A stretch of 64,000 nt of DNA from JAAXVQ01 sp964604705. Its GTDB lineage: Bacteria > Oederibacteriota > JAAXVQ01. The notes beneath the pieces were generated by a model. It was given only the letters and a program-made list of their open reading frames with translations. It did not search any database and was not told where the DNA came from. Below are positions 52,700-61,034 of this stretch, one piece after another. A program made the translations under genes and the position numbers. How positions within the stretch are numbered: the first letter of the stretch is position 1; every line of letters starts with the position of its first letter. The DNA lies in the NCBI GenBank assembly GCA_964604705.1, contig CAZSAP010000001.1, positions 124,001-188,000 on the forward strand, read 5' to 3'.

Positions 52700-53029
52700 T
52701 TAAATATTAATTTTATTTTTTATTTGAGCCAAGAACGGTTCCGTGTGCTCCACGGTAAAACCGATTCTATTGTTTTGCGTGGTTAAGGTAAGGAAAAAGA
52801 TCGTATCCCGCTGCGGGCGTTGCCAGTCTAAGGGAAACCACGTGCGTAAATCCCCGCTTCCCCAAATCCGCCACTTTCCATTGAGCAAGGTCGCCGGTTG
52901 TTGGCTCCATGACTTTACTTGATCGAAACGAATATACTTGGACCCGAATGGGAAATAATAATTTTTCAACCGCATGCCTTGTTCGTCCACCTCAACCAAG
53001 CGATCGGCATAAAGAACAGGCTCCGTCAT
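52700..53029 (-). CDS. Hypothetical protein with PH-like beta-sheet fold
   Basis: 109 residues from ATG 53029 (GGGAG and GAGG upstream). Strand-rich with a C-terminal helix: LYADRLVEVDEQGMRLKNYYFPFGSKYIRFDQVKSW, GSGDLRTWFPLDWQRPQRDTIFFLTL, IGFTVEHTEPFLAQIKNKI. This layout, including the closing FLAQI helix, resembles bacterial PH-domain proteins. Cytoplasmic, no signal peptide. Function unknown. Confidence 0.6.
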   Translation of the reverse strand: MTEPVLYADRLVEVDEQGMRLKNYYFPFGSKYIRFDQVKSWSQQPATLLNGKWRIWGSGDLRTWFPLDWQRPQRDTIFFLTLTTQNNRIGFTVEHTEPFLAQIKNKINI

Positions 53030-53086
53030 TTTCCTCACACTCCCTCATTACGAGAACGTACGTACTTTGTTGAATTCAAATACGCT

Positions 53087-53109
53087 GGGCGAACGCAGTT
53101 CGCCCCTAC
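53087..53109. repeat. GTAGGGGCG palindrome, copy 3
   Basis: Identical core to copy 2 (GGGCGAAC-GCA-GTTCGCCCCTAC), 15 nt after the DUF4386 gene stop. Confidence 0.85.
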
Positions 53110-53124
53110 GCAATCAAAAAAATA

Positions 53125-53850
53125 TTACACGTTATGTTCTTTCGCCATAAGCCGGGTTATGGCCGCTGAGTCAAAGCCTTTGATGATCAGCCAAAGCGCC
53201 ATCACGATCTCCTGCGGTGCCAAGAGCATTTGCAAATACAGACCTATGCCGTTATCCAACCGGAAGAAATGCAAGACCGCATACGCCAGATACGGGACCA
53301 CGCCCACGAGTCCCCAAACCGAGAGCCAGCGCGGGATCAAGCGTGTGCGGTAGAAGGAGATGTACAGGCAGGTAGCGCCGGTAAGAAAGGCCAGGGTCCC
53401 CACCGGGCCCAGGAGATCTTGGAACCGATACACCGCCTGGCTCATGGCTTGCAACGCCGCGGTATTGGCCCCGGGAGCCGCATATTCTTGGCCGAGGACA
53501 AACAACACCAGCATGCTGACCGTGGTTACAAAATACCAGGTTCCCTCGAGGGCGCCTCGGAAGAGCACGAGGCCCAGGGCCAGCTCTTCGCTGTCTCGGC
53601 GGAAGATCGGGTACAGGAAGACCGTCATGGCCACCAGCGATAGACCCATCAAAAAAACAAAAAAAGCACCACCGAGCAGCTGGGAGTAGTTTGCCGCCAG
53701 GAGATTCATCAGCTCCTGGCTCGAAAGCGGCTTGGTTTTGACGATTGAAGCAATCACCTCGCCACCCACAAGGGTACTTAAGACGCCAAAAACAGTACCC
53801 AGGAAGTAAAGCAACCCCGCCATAACTGCTTGCATACGATAGGTTTTCAT
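53125..53850 (-). CDS. DUF4386 family membrane protein
   Basis: 241 residues with six to seven TMs: about 8-30, 55-80, 92-120, 140-165, 172-190 and 205-225. The N-terminus MKTYRMQAVMAGLLYFLGTVFGVLS and the IPRWLSVWGLVG segment near the C-terminus are typical of DUF4386. The family has no assigned function. ATG 53850 follows AAGGGG. It is preceded by a strong terminator, so it has separate transcription from the SRPBCC gene. Confidence 0.8.
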   Translation of the reverse strand: MKTYRMQAVMAGLLYFLGTVFGVLSTLVGGEVIASIVKTKPLSSQELMNLLAANYSQLLGGAFFVFLMGLSLVAMTVFLYPIFRRDSEELALGLVLFRGALEGTWYFVTTVSMLVLFVLGQEYAAPGANTAALQAMSQAVYRFQDLLGPVGTLAFLTGATCLYISFYRTRLIPRWLSVWGLVGVVPYLAYAVLHFFRLDNGIGLYLQMLLAPQEIVMALWLIIKGFDSAAITRLMAKEHNV

Positions 53851-53896
53851 TGTGATAGCCCCTTATGATTTTATAGGCTATAACACATAAAACAAA

Positions 53897-53933
53897 AAGG
53901 ACAGTTACTTGTGGAAGAAAAGCAACTGTCCTT
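53897..53933 (-). terminator. Terminator of the SRPBCC gene
   Basis: Ten-base arms AAGGACAGTT / AACTGTCCTT, 27 nt after the stop, followed on the minus strand by TTTGTTTT. The arm AAGGACAGTTAC recurs in the hairpin at 54574-54623. Confidence 0.85.
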
Positions 53934-53960
53934 CAAGTGTTCACCTACACTGACTTAGAC

Positions 53961-54488
53961 TTATTGTTCCGCACGTACTTTCAAGTTGGCTAACCCGGTT
54001 TCAAAATCCTTACCGACCATTTTATCCATATTAAAAAAGACATGCATGATTTTCATAACATACGAAGAAGGGCCAAACATAGCCCAGATTACTTCTGTGG
54101 TCGCGCCCTTGGCTTTAAATGTGATCTCGCACATGTTATGGGCTTCCATTGGTGCTATAAAGTCCAATTTAAGTGCAACCTTGGATGCCGGCACGGATTC
54201 AATGATTTCCATACGTCCTTGCCCAACCTTTTTGTTCCCTTCCCAGGCGTACACTGCTCCCTTGCCCAAGGCGGCACCACTAAACGTCTTGGTCATGGTT
54301 AAGTCCATTTTTTCATAAGGCGACCATAAATCCCACTTATGAAAATCGTTCACAAAGGCAAATATTTTTTCGGGTGAAGCATTGATTCGGGTGGTTCGTT
54401 CCACACGAAACGTGTTTGGTTTTGTTGCAGCAAAAATAAGCAAAGCAGCTATGCCAACCAGTATTAGGATCACTATGAATTTAAACAT
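53961..54488 (-). CDS. SRPBCC/START-like protein with N-terminal membrane anchor
   Basis: 175 residues from ATG 54488 (GGAGG 5 nt upstream). TM or signal anchor at 1-22 (MFKFIVILILVGIAALLIFAA). The polyketide-cyclase-type SRPBCC fold follows: FRVERTTRINASPEKIFAFVNDFHKWDLWSPYEKMD, GQGRMEIIESVPASKVALKLDF, EVIWAMFG and a C-terminal helix MDKMVGKDFETGLANLKVRAE. Such proteins bind hydrophobic ligands. The ligand is unknown. Confidence 0.85.
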   Translation of the reverse strand: MFKFIVILILVGIAALLIFAATKPNTFRVERTTRINASPEKIFAFVNDFHKWDLWSPYEKMDLTMTKTFSGAALGKGAVYAWEGNKKVGQGRMEIIESVPASKVALKLDFIAPMEAHNMCEITFKAKGATTEVIWAMFGPSSYVMKIMHVFFNMDKMVGKDFETGLANLKVRAEQ

Positions 54489-54573
54489 GATGGCCTCCGT
54501 ATAACCGTCGATCAAACTAACCAAGCCTATGTTATAGACTCCCTTTTCATAGGTTCGGCCATCTCAGACGACC

Positions 54574-54623
54574 AACCCGAAGGACAGTTACCGGCTTTTG
54601 AAACCGGAACTATCCTTCGGGTT
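54574..54623. repeat. Long hairpin downstream of desulfoferrodoxin
   Basis: Arms AACCCGAAGGACAGTTACCG and its complement pair over about 20 bp with one mismatch and one bulge around CTTTTGAAA. It lies 28 nt after the dfx stop. There is no U-tract on either side, so it is not a standard terminator. Confidence 0.7.
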
Positions 54624-54651
54624 GAATTTGCAGACCATTATTGCAGTTGAA

Positions 54652-55041
54652 TTAGGCTTTGGCTTCCCAGAGGCCGTGCAGGTTGCAATACTCGCGCGCG
54701 CTCAAGGGTTGGCCGTTGTCTTCAATGCAAAACACGGCTTCAGCTACGGCATCCCCTTCTTTGAAATCATGCCGGTACACGTTCTCACCTTGGAGCAACT
54801 CGACGAACAGGATGTAATGTTCCGGGGTCATGGGGTGCGCCACGGAGCCCACTTTCACAGTTACTTTGTTCCCCTCACGGACAATGACCGGAACGTGTTT
54901 CTCTTTGGCCGCGTCCACAGTGTTGGGCACCAGCTTCTGCATGGCTTGACCGCAGCAAATCAGTTCCGGCTGGCCGTTCCAGAGCGACTCCACCAGGTTG
55001 CCGCACTTCGCACACTTGTAAATCTGCTTTTTCTCAATCAT
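54652..55041 (-). CDS. dfx: Desulfoferrodoxin (superoxide reductase, class I, 2Fe)
   Basis: 129 residues. Centre I rubredoxin-like Cys4 site near the N-terminus: KCAKC and ICCG. Centre II: KEKHVPVI (His), VGSVAHPMTPEHYI (two His) and EYCNLHGLW (Cys plus His), with the catalytic Lys next to the first His. It reduces superoxide to peroxide without making oxygen, a marker of anaerobes and microaerophiles. ATG 55041 follows AAGGAG 7 nt upstream. It is a single gene between the RND pump and the SRPBCC gene. Confidence 0.96.
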   Translation of the reverse strand: MIEKKQIYKCAKCGNLVESLWNGQPELICCGQAMQKLVPNTVDAAKEKHVPVIVREGNKVTVKVGSVAHPMTPEHYILFVELLQGENVYRHDFKEGDAVAEAVFCIEDNGQPLSAREYCNLHGLWEAKA

Positions 55042-55118
55042 GATCGTTCTCCTTAAGATTAGTTTCGGAAACCCTCTAGGTTCCTAGTGATTAAAACATG
55101 TTCAGATTCTATAGGCCT

Positions 55119-55167
55119 CACTGCCATCCTCGGCTGTTTCGGCCTTACTCAGCCTTCCACGGCAGTG
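55119..55167. other. Structured region between acrB and dfx
   Basis: Outer arms CACTGCC / GGCAGTG and inner GGCTG / CAGCC form a two-tier hairpin of 49 nt in the 191 nt gap. It is 66 nt after the RND stop and 77 nt before the dfx start. No U-tract. It could be a 3-prime end structure of the RND mRNA or part of a dfx leader. Confidence 0.4.
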
Positions 55168-55232
55168 CTGTATTTCACACATGTAGTTGCGGGTACCTTA
55201 CAAAGCTGTTTTAGTATTATGCACCGGGATGC

Positions 55233-58200
55233 TCATTTTTTCCTTATTTTTTTCTTCTCGGTTGCCAATACTTTTACCGTGTCAAAGGGATTCTCGCACT
55301 GATTTTTTAACGGCAGCCAGGGAAACCAAGTAGCAAGCTTCCTCTCGACTTCAACCTCTATCAGAAATAGGCCCGGAACCAAAAACAAGGTTAGAAAGGC
55401 CGCAAACAAAAGGCCCCATCCCAAGCCCAGCACCATGGTGGCAATCTGCTCGACATACCCGCCAAAACCATAAGCTGTCGGCAACACGCCTGCCAGGGTG
55501 GTCACGGTGGTGATGAAAATCGGGCGAAAACGCTCCAAAGCGCCACTGTGAGCCACGGCCAGGTAATCCGTCATGTCGCGACAGCCTTTTTCGCGAATCC
55601 GTGCATTCAAAGTGTCCACCATGATCATGGCGTCGTTGACCACGATCCCCATGAGACCGACCAAACCGATCATGGCCAGAAAAGAAAAAACCAATCCATG
55701 AAAGGCAAAGGTCCAGATCACACCTACAATGGCAAACGGTATGCTGGCCAAAATGATAAACGGCTGGAAAAAAGAATCAAACTGCAATACCAAGACAAAG
55801 AAAATTAGCAGCAACGACACGAGAAAAGCTATGCCCACATCCCGGAAAGCCTCGGAACTTTCCCGCGCCTCCCCACCGATTTCATAGCGCCAGCCCGAAC
55901 GCACAGCGGCTTGTTCAGCCAGATATTTCTTCAATCGTTGATTCATCTCCACGGGCGTGATTTGTTTACGATCCACATTGGCCGTTACGACCGTCACGCG
56001 GTCATAATCGTAATGCTCAATCTTGGCAATAGTTGGGGTGTCTTGAAACCGGATCACATCGGTAATGGGTATCAGTCGGCGCTGAGCGTCGTTGACATAC
56101 AGCCCGCGAAGCGTCTTCATGGCTTCCTGCGGATCGGGTTTGAGCAAAATCCGATAGTCAATCCGCTCTTCGGGCGTATACGTCCGGCTGACCACCGAGC
56201 CTTCCAGCGCAGTACGCAGGGTCAAGCCCACTTCGGATGCGTTCAGCCCATAGCGCGCGAGTTTGGCGTGATCAAACGTCAGGGCCAACTGGGTTTTACC
56301 GGCTTTGTCCGAACTCTCTACCGAGGTAACACCGGGCGTCGAAGAAAGAAAGGCCTTCAGGGCGGCCACGGTGGTTTGACGGAGGCTATTGTCATTGGCA
56401 AAGATTTTTATATCCACATCACGCCCCACCGGCGGGCCGTATTTCTGTTCTTCAAACACGGCATTTACAAATTCCGGCATGGCCTTGACCTGCGCTTTTA
56501 AGTCGGCCACCACTTTGCGCGTATCGTTTTTTTGCTCAGCTGCCGGTGGGAAATACACCGTCAAGGTAGCAATGTTGGGGTTTTCCGGCAGCTCGTTTCT
56601 TCCCCGTCCAATTTGCACGGTATACGAATCCAGGGTACCCGCCGGTTGCTTAGCCAAAAACGTTTCAAGTTTCCCAGTCAGGCGGTCCATCTCTTCAATC
56701 GAGGCCCCTCGTTGAGCTTCCAGATAACATACCGCCAACTCCAATTTTTGCTGGGGAAAGAGTTGAAACTTCATGAACGAAAAAGCAAAGACCAAAGTGC
56801 CAACAAACAAAGCCACAAACAAGCCGATCAGCCAATAGCGATGCCTGAGTGCCAAAGTCAGTGTTCGGGCATAAAGCCGTTTGACAGGTTCAAACCATTT
56901 GCGCTCAGGGGCCGGTTCGCTGGCGGCACCACCCGAATGCGTGGCATGACCTGCCAGGTGATTGGGCAAAATAAAAAAAGCCTCGAACAAACTACCCACC
57001 AGCGTAACAATCACCACCATGGGTATGGGAAAGATAAACTTCCCCAAAATGCCCGGCAAGAGCAGCAAGGGCGCAAAGGCCAGCATGGCGGTAATCACGG
57101 TAGCCAGCACGGGTTTGGCAATCGACGCCAGGGCCTTCCGGGCCGACTCCAAGGCCGAATACCCTTGCGCCCGAAAGGCGTAAATCGCCTCGGCCATAAC
57201 GATTGAATCGTCCGCCAGGAGCCCTGAGACTATAATGAGTCCAATCAAAGAATTATCGTTGATGGAAATATCAAAAAACAGCATCAGAACCAGCGCCACG
57301 GCCAAGGCAAAGGGAATTCCGGCTGCGGTCCACAAAGCCGTGCGAAAGTCGAGAAAAAGCAGAAGCACAACGATAATGAGCAGCATGCCCATCCAAGCAT
57401 CCTGTATAACAATCCCCAAGGAACTGCGCGTAACTTTGGAAACATCATTGATGTAGTCGATTTGCAGGCGTTGCCCGGTTTCTTTGCGAAACACCTCTAC
57501 TTCTTTGCGCACCTGATCCACGGTACGCAGCACATCGGCATTGCTTTTTTTCAGGACATTCAGCGTTACTCCCTGGCGACCGTTCATCTTGATCAGTTCC
57601 TTACGCTCGGCAAAGGTATCCACGACCTCGGCCACATCTTTGATGGCCACCCGCTGTCCCTCAAAATTGGTACGCACGATGGTGTTGCGAATATCATCCA
57701 GGGTCTGAAACTTGGCTTCGGTGACTACATTCTTGGTTTCGTTTTTGTCCCGCACCTCACCGGCCGGGATCCGGACATTGCGGGCGCGCAAAATATTGAC
57801 AATGTCGGAAAGCGCCAACATGTTGGGAGGCAGTTTTTTGGGATCCACCTGGATCTGATATTCCCGTTGTCTAAATCCCAAAAGCTCAATCTTGGCCACG
57901 CGCGAAAGACGCTCCAAGCGTCGTTTCAGCTCCCGGCCATCATCACGCAATTCGGCTTCACTCAAATTATCCGCAGCCAAGGAAACCTGAATGACAGAAA
58001 AGTTATCGGTTTTAAGTTCCCAGATGGACGGACGGTTAACCACCTCAGGCGGCAAGGTGGTCACCCGATCCACAGCCTTTTGAATCTCCCCTTTGATCCT
58101 GTCTTTGTCCCCTTCATCCGAATCAATGGTCACGGTAATGCTGGACAGTCCTTCCTGCGAAGCCGAGACTACGCGCTTCAAGCCATTGATGCCGCGCAGC

Positions 58201-58409
58201 TCTTCTTCAATGGGGATCGTCACATTCACTTCCACATCTTCGGGTGAAGCGCCGGGATAAACCGTGTTGATGAAACTGATCTCAAAGTCCACCTTGGGAA
58301 AAGACTCGCGTTTAAGACGCTGCAAAGCAACCAAGCCGCAGACCAAAACCAATATGGTTAAAATATTGACAAACTTGGTTTTATCGACAAAGTAGCCAAG
58401 AATATTCAT
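55233..58409 (-). CDS. RND efflux transporter, AcrB/HAE1 family
   Basis: 1058 residues, the usual AcrB length. N-terminal TM (about 13-30), first periplasmic loop with KRVVSASQEGLSSITVTID, TM2-6 including IVSGLLADDSIVMAE with the paired Asp of the proton relay, second periplasmic loop, and TM8-12 with GLVGLMGIVVNDAMIMVDTLN. It exports a hydrophobic or metal substrate by proton antiport; the substrate is unknown. ATG 58409 follows AGGAGG. It starts 1 nt after the TolC gene. No membrane-fusion adaptor is encoded next to it. Confidence 0.95.
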   Translation of the reverse strand: MNILGYFVDKTKFVNILTILVLVCGLVALQRLKRESFPKVDFEISFINTVYPGASPEDVEVNVTIPIEEELRGINGLKRVVSASQEGLSSITVTIDSDEGDKDRIKGEIQKAVDRVTTLPPEVVNRPSIWELKTDNFSVIQVSLAADNLSEAELRDDGRELKRRLERLSRVAKIELLGFRQREYQIQVDPKKLPPNMLALSDIVNILRARNVRIPAGEVRDKNETKNVVTEAKFQTLDDIRNTIVRTNFEGQRVAIKDVAEVVDTFAERKELIKMNGRQGVTLNVLKKSNADVLRTVDQVRKEVEVFRKETGQRLQIDYINDVSKVTRSSLGIVIQDAWMGMLLIIVVLLLFLDFRTALWTAAGIPFALAVALVLMLFFDISINDNSLIGLIIVSGLLADDSIVMAEAIYAFRAQGYSALESARKALASIAKPVLATVITAMLAFAPLLLLPGILGKFIFPIPMVVIVTLVGSLFEAFFILPNHLAGHATHSGGAASEPAPERKWFEPVKRLYARTLTLALRHRYWLIGLFVALFVGTLVFAFSFMKFQLFPQQKLELAVCYLEAQRGASIEEMDRLTGKLETFLAKQPAGTLDSYTVQIGRGRNELPENPNIATLTVYFPPAAEQKNDTRKVVADLKAQVKAMPEFVNAVFEEQKYGPPVGRDVDIKIFANDNSLRQTTVAALKAFLSSTPGVTSVESSDKAGKTQLALTFDHAKLARYGLNASEVGLTLRTALEGSVVSRTYTPEERIDYRILLKPDPQEAMKTLRGLYVNDAQRRLIPITDVIRFQDTPTIAKIEHYDYDRVTVVTANVDRKQITPVEMNQRLKKYLAEQAAVRSGWRYEIGGEARESSEAFRDVGIAFLVSLLLIFFVLVLQFDSFFQPFIILASIPFAIVGVIWTFAFHGLVFSFLAMIGLVGLMGIVVNDAMIMVDTLNARIREKGCRDMTDYLAVAHSGALERFRPIFITTVTTLAGVLPTAYGFGGYVEQIATMVLGLGWGLLFAAFLTLFLVPGLFLIEVEVERKLATWFPWLPLKNQCENPFDTVKVLATEKKKIRKK

Positions 58410-58410
58410 G

Positions 58411-59937
58411 CTAGTTTCCCTCCTGTGCTAAACGCAACGATTCCAGCAGATCCGGATGTTTGGGCAGCAAGCGATCCGTCAGCGAAAGATACGTCACCAG
58501 CAAGCGTTTGAATTGAATCGCACTTTGGACTTCTTGGAGCCGGGCGGTAATGAGGGCGTTTACCGAATCCAGGAGCAAAAAGGTGTCTACGCGTCCGATT
58601 CGGTAATTGCGCATATTTAATTCAAGTTTTTCTTCAGCCAGTTTGACTAAGGCCTGATTGTTTTGAGTCACGGTTTGCAAGGTTTGCAAAGTCCGCTTCA
58701 TTTGCCAGAGGGCCAGAGTCAAATCCCGCTTGGCCAGCTGTTGCGCACTTGAAAGTTCAGTTAATCCAGCCTGCGCTTGCCCTAGATCACCTTGGGCTTT
58801 GGGATTTCCGATTGGATATTGCGCCTGCAAACGGACAGAATAGTCTTTTTGATTCAGGGGGGGATACATGGTTCCGGTTTCAGTACCACGCCCTTTGGAA
58901 GCCGCTGTACCCAACAAATCCACCTGGGGCAGTTGGGCGTTTTCCGCCACCTTCATCTGCGCTTCCAGTTGCGCGCTTAAAACAACCAGTCGCTTAAGTA
59001 TACGCAATTCCTCAAGGCTTGGAATCGGCCGGACAAAATCCGCTTCACACTCTTGCAAGCTGTTTTTCAACTTAGGTGCCAAGCTGCGCAATTCATCGGA
59101 GGTTAAGATTTTCCCCAAACGTAAAATCCCAGCTTTGGCGGCTGTGGCATCCAATTGGTTCTCGGCTTGGGCCAGTTGGTTTTGCACCTGCAGTTGATTT
59201 TCCAAAACCCTTAGCCAATCGGTTTTTTCAGCTACCCGCGCTTGGTATTTCAACTCCACCAGCTTAACTACTTTTTCGATCTCTGTTTTCTGTGATCGCA
59301 AAGCCAGCGTGCTCTCATACGCAGCCGCCCAATCCAGATAGGCACCGTAAAGATCCGCCAGACGATTCTCCCAGGCTTCTTCCACATCAATCTGAGCGGC
59401 CTGCTGCTGGAATTCCGCCGCCTGCACAGGAAAGCGATCCGCGAGACCAAAGGCATTTTTAAGCAAGGGTTGAACCAGCACCAGCGAAACATCCTGCTCG
59501 TGCACTGTATCCGACGTATCCAAAAATCCAGACCCAAAGGCATTTGCTTGAGTTGAATACTGATTGCGTGAACTTGACTGGCTGTGCCCCAAGGTCACAC
59601 GCGTACCCGTGGATAAGAAAAGTTTTTGCAAACTGAGTTCATAGCTGGTGACGTCTATCTTGGTGGGTTGAAAAACACTACTGCCATCGGATTCAATGTG
59701 ATTTATGCCTGCACTGCCAGCAAGCAGCCAACTGGCCATCGCGTGTGTGGAGATCCGATTGTACTTGGCTTTAATGTAGGTCTGTAAATCCTTGGTGAAT
59801 CCCGAATCTTGCTTCAGGCTTTCCTGTACAAAAACCTGTAAATCATAATCCAAACATAAACTTTCAGCAAAAACACTGAGCGACACGGTCAACCCCAACA
59901 TGAGCACAATCAGGCGAAACAACCATGATTTCAACAC
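58411..59937 (-). CDS. TolC-family outer-membrane efflux protein
   Basis: 508 residues from GTG 59937 (GGAGG 9 nt upstream), which puts a clean signal peptide at 1-24 (LKSWLFRLIVLMLGLTVSLSVFA|ESL). The mature protein has the two-fold TolC pattern of long helices (DVEEAWENRLADLYGAYLDWAAAYESTLALRSQ; KRDLTLALWQMKRTLQTLQTVTQNNQALVKLAEEKLELN) and NYRIGRVDTFLLLDSVNALITAR near the end. It forms the outer-membrane tunnel for the adjacent RND pump. The upstream region is shared with the divergent OMP gene. Confidence 0.92.
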   Translation of the reverse strand: MLKSWLFRLIVLMLGLTVSLSVFAESLCLDYDLQVFVQESLKQDSGFTKDLQTYIKAKYNRISTHAMASWLLAGSAGINHIESDGSSVFQPTKIDVTSYELSLQKLFLSTGTRVTLGHSQSSSRNQYSTQANAFGSGFLDTSDTVHEQDVSLVLVQPLLKNAFGLADRFPVQAAEFQQQAAQIDVEEAWENRLADLYGAYLDWAAAYESTLALRSQKTEIEKVVKLVELKYQARVAEKTDWLRVLENQLQVQNQLAQAENQLDATAAKAGILRLGKILTSDELRSLAPKLKNSLQECEADFVRPIPSLEELRILKRLVVLSAQLEAQMKVAENAQLPQVDLLGTAASKGRGTETGTMYPPLNQKDYSVRLQAQYPIGNPKAQGDLGQAQAGLTELSSAQQLAKRDLTLALWQMKRTLQTLQTVTQNNQALVKLAEEKLELNMRNYRIGRVDTFLLLDSVNALITARLQEVQSAIQFKRLLVTYLSLTDRLLPKHPDLLESLRLAQEGN

Positions 59938-60060
59938 GGGATAAAACCTCCATTTGGGAAACCACAATATGAATGCGTGCAACCAATGCCACTATCGCTA
60001 GACGCCATTATCCTGTTAAGCCCAAACTATCACAACAGTTTTCTCGCCTGCGTTTCCCGC

Positions 60061-60089
60061 TTTTGGATTACGGCTTAAAATGCTATGAT
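60061..60089 (+). promoter_or_regulatory. Extended -10 promoter of the OMP/cls pair
   Basis: TGC-TATGAT extended -10 (60081-60089) with a weak TTTTGG -35 17 bp upstream. It overlaps the first in-frame ATG (60085), supporting the downstream start at 60139. Confidence 0.45.
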
Positions 60090-60138
60090 GCCTTGCCGTC
60101 GATTCCGTTTCTGGCCAAACACATTTGCGGGAGGAAAC

Positions 60139-61008
60139 ATGTTTAAAACGCCAACCTATCGCCTGTTCTTCTGGAGTTGCCTGCTGCTGGCAAATTGCAC
60201 GTCACTGGCCTGGGCCGAAGAACCTTGCCCGACGGCCTGCCCAACCGTTGCGTTTGATTATCGATTTAATACCGGATTGGAAGCGGGTTTTCTAGGCGTG
60301 CTGGATCACTCGGTGCAATTTGGCAAATCAGGCACGGACTTCTCCTACAACCGGGACGGTGGTCAGGATAATTTGTATGCCCTTTATCGCTTCACCGCCG
60401 ATTTTGGCTGGGATGATAAAAACACGCTTATCTTCCTCTATCAACCCTTGGAGCTCAACACCCGGGTTACGCTTGCCAAAGACCTTAAAATCTACGACCA
60501 AACCTTTCCCAGTGGTACGCCTATGGATGTACGGTATGCTTTCCCCTTTTATCGGCTAAGCTACCTTTACAATCTTAGTGAAACGCCGAACTGCGAAATG
60601 GCCTTGGGCCTTTCCATACAGGTTCGGAACGCCACCATCGAATTCAGCAGCCAAAACGGCAACCTGTTTACCCGCAACAGCAACATTGGCCCCGTGCCTT
60701 TGCTAAAATTCCGCGGACGGTATACCTGGAACAACGGTTATTGGCTTGGTTCGGAAATCGATGGCATCTATGCCCCGATCAGCTACCTCAACGGCAGTGA
60801 CAACGAAGTGGTCGGTGCCTTGCTCGACGCCAGCCTCAGGGCCGGCATCACCTTGCCCAATCGCAATGAAGTCTTTCTTAATCTCCGCTACCTTGGCGGT
60901 GGTGCCACTGGAACCAGCACCGGCCCGGATGCCGTAGGCGATGGGTATGTGAAAAACTGGTTGCATTTTATTACCTTAAGCCTTGGTTTCAACCTGAATT
61001 GGTTGTAA
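60139..61008 (+). CDS. Outer-membrane beta-barrel protein, unknown function
   Basis: 289 residues from ATG 60139 (GGGAGG 4 nt upstream). Signal peptide 1-27 (LFFWSCLLLANCTSLAWA|EEPC). Two Cys follow (PCPTACPT). The remainder alternates aromatic strands and Gly/Asn turns (LYALYRFTADFGWDDKNTLIFLYQPLELNTRV, FRGRYTWNNGYWLGSEIDGIY), ending FITLSLGFNLNWL. A barrel of about 10-14 strands is likely. No family recognised. It precedes cls by 26 nt, probably one transcript. Confidence 0.75.
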   Translation: MFKTPTYRLFFWSCLLLANCTSLAWAEEPCPTACPTVAFDYRFNTGLEAGFLGVLDHSVQFGKSGTDFSYNRDGGQDNLYALYRFTADFGWDDKNTLIFLYQPLELNTRVTLAKDLKIYDQTFPSGTPMDVRYAFPFYRLSYLYNLSETPNCEMALGLSIQVRNATIEFSSQNGNLFTRNSNIGPVPLLKFRGRYTWNNGYWLGSEIDGIYAPISYLNGSDNEVVGALLDASLRAGITLPNRNEVFLNLRYLGGGATGTSTGPDAVGDGYVKNWLHFITLSLGFNLNWL

Positions 61009-61034
61009 CTCCATCCCGATAAAGGTCAGAGATT

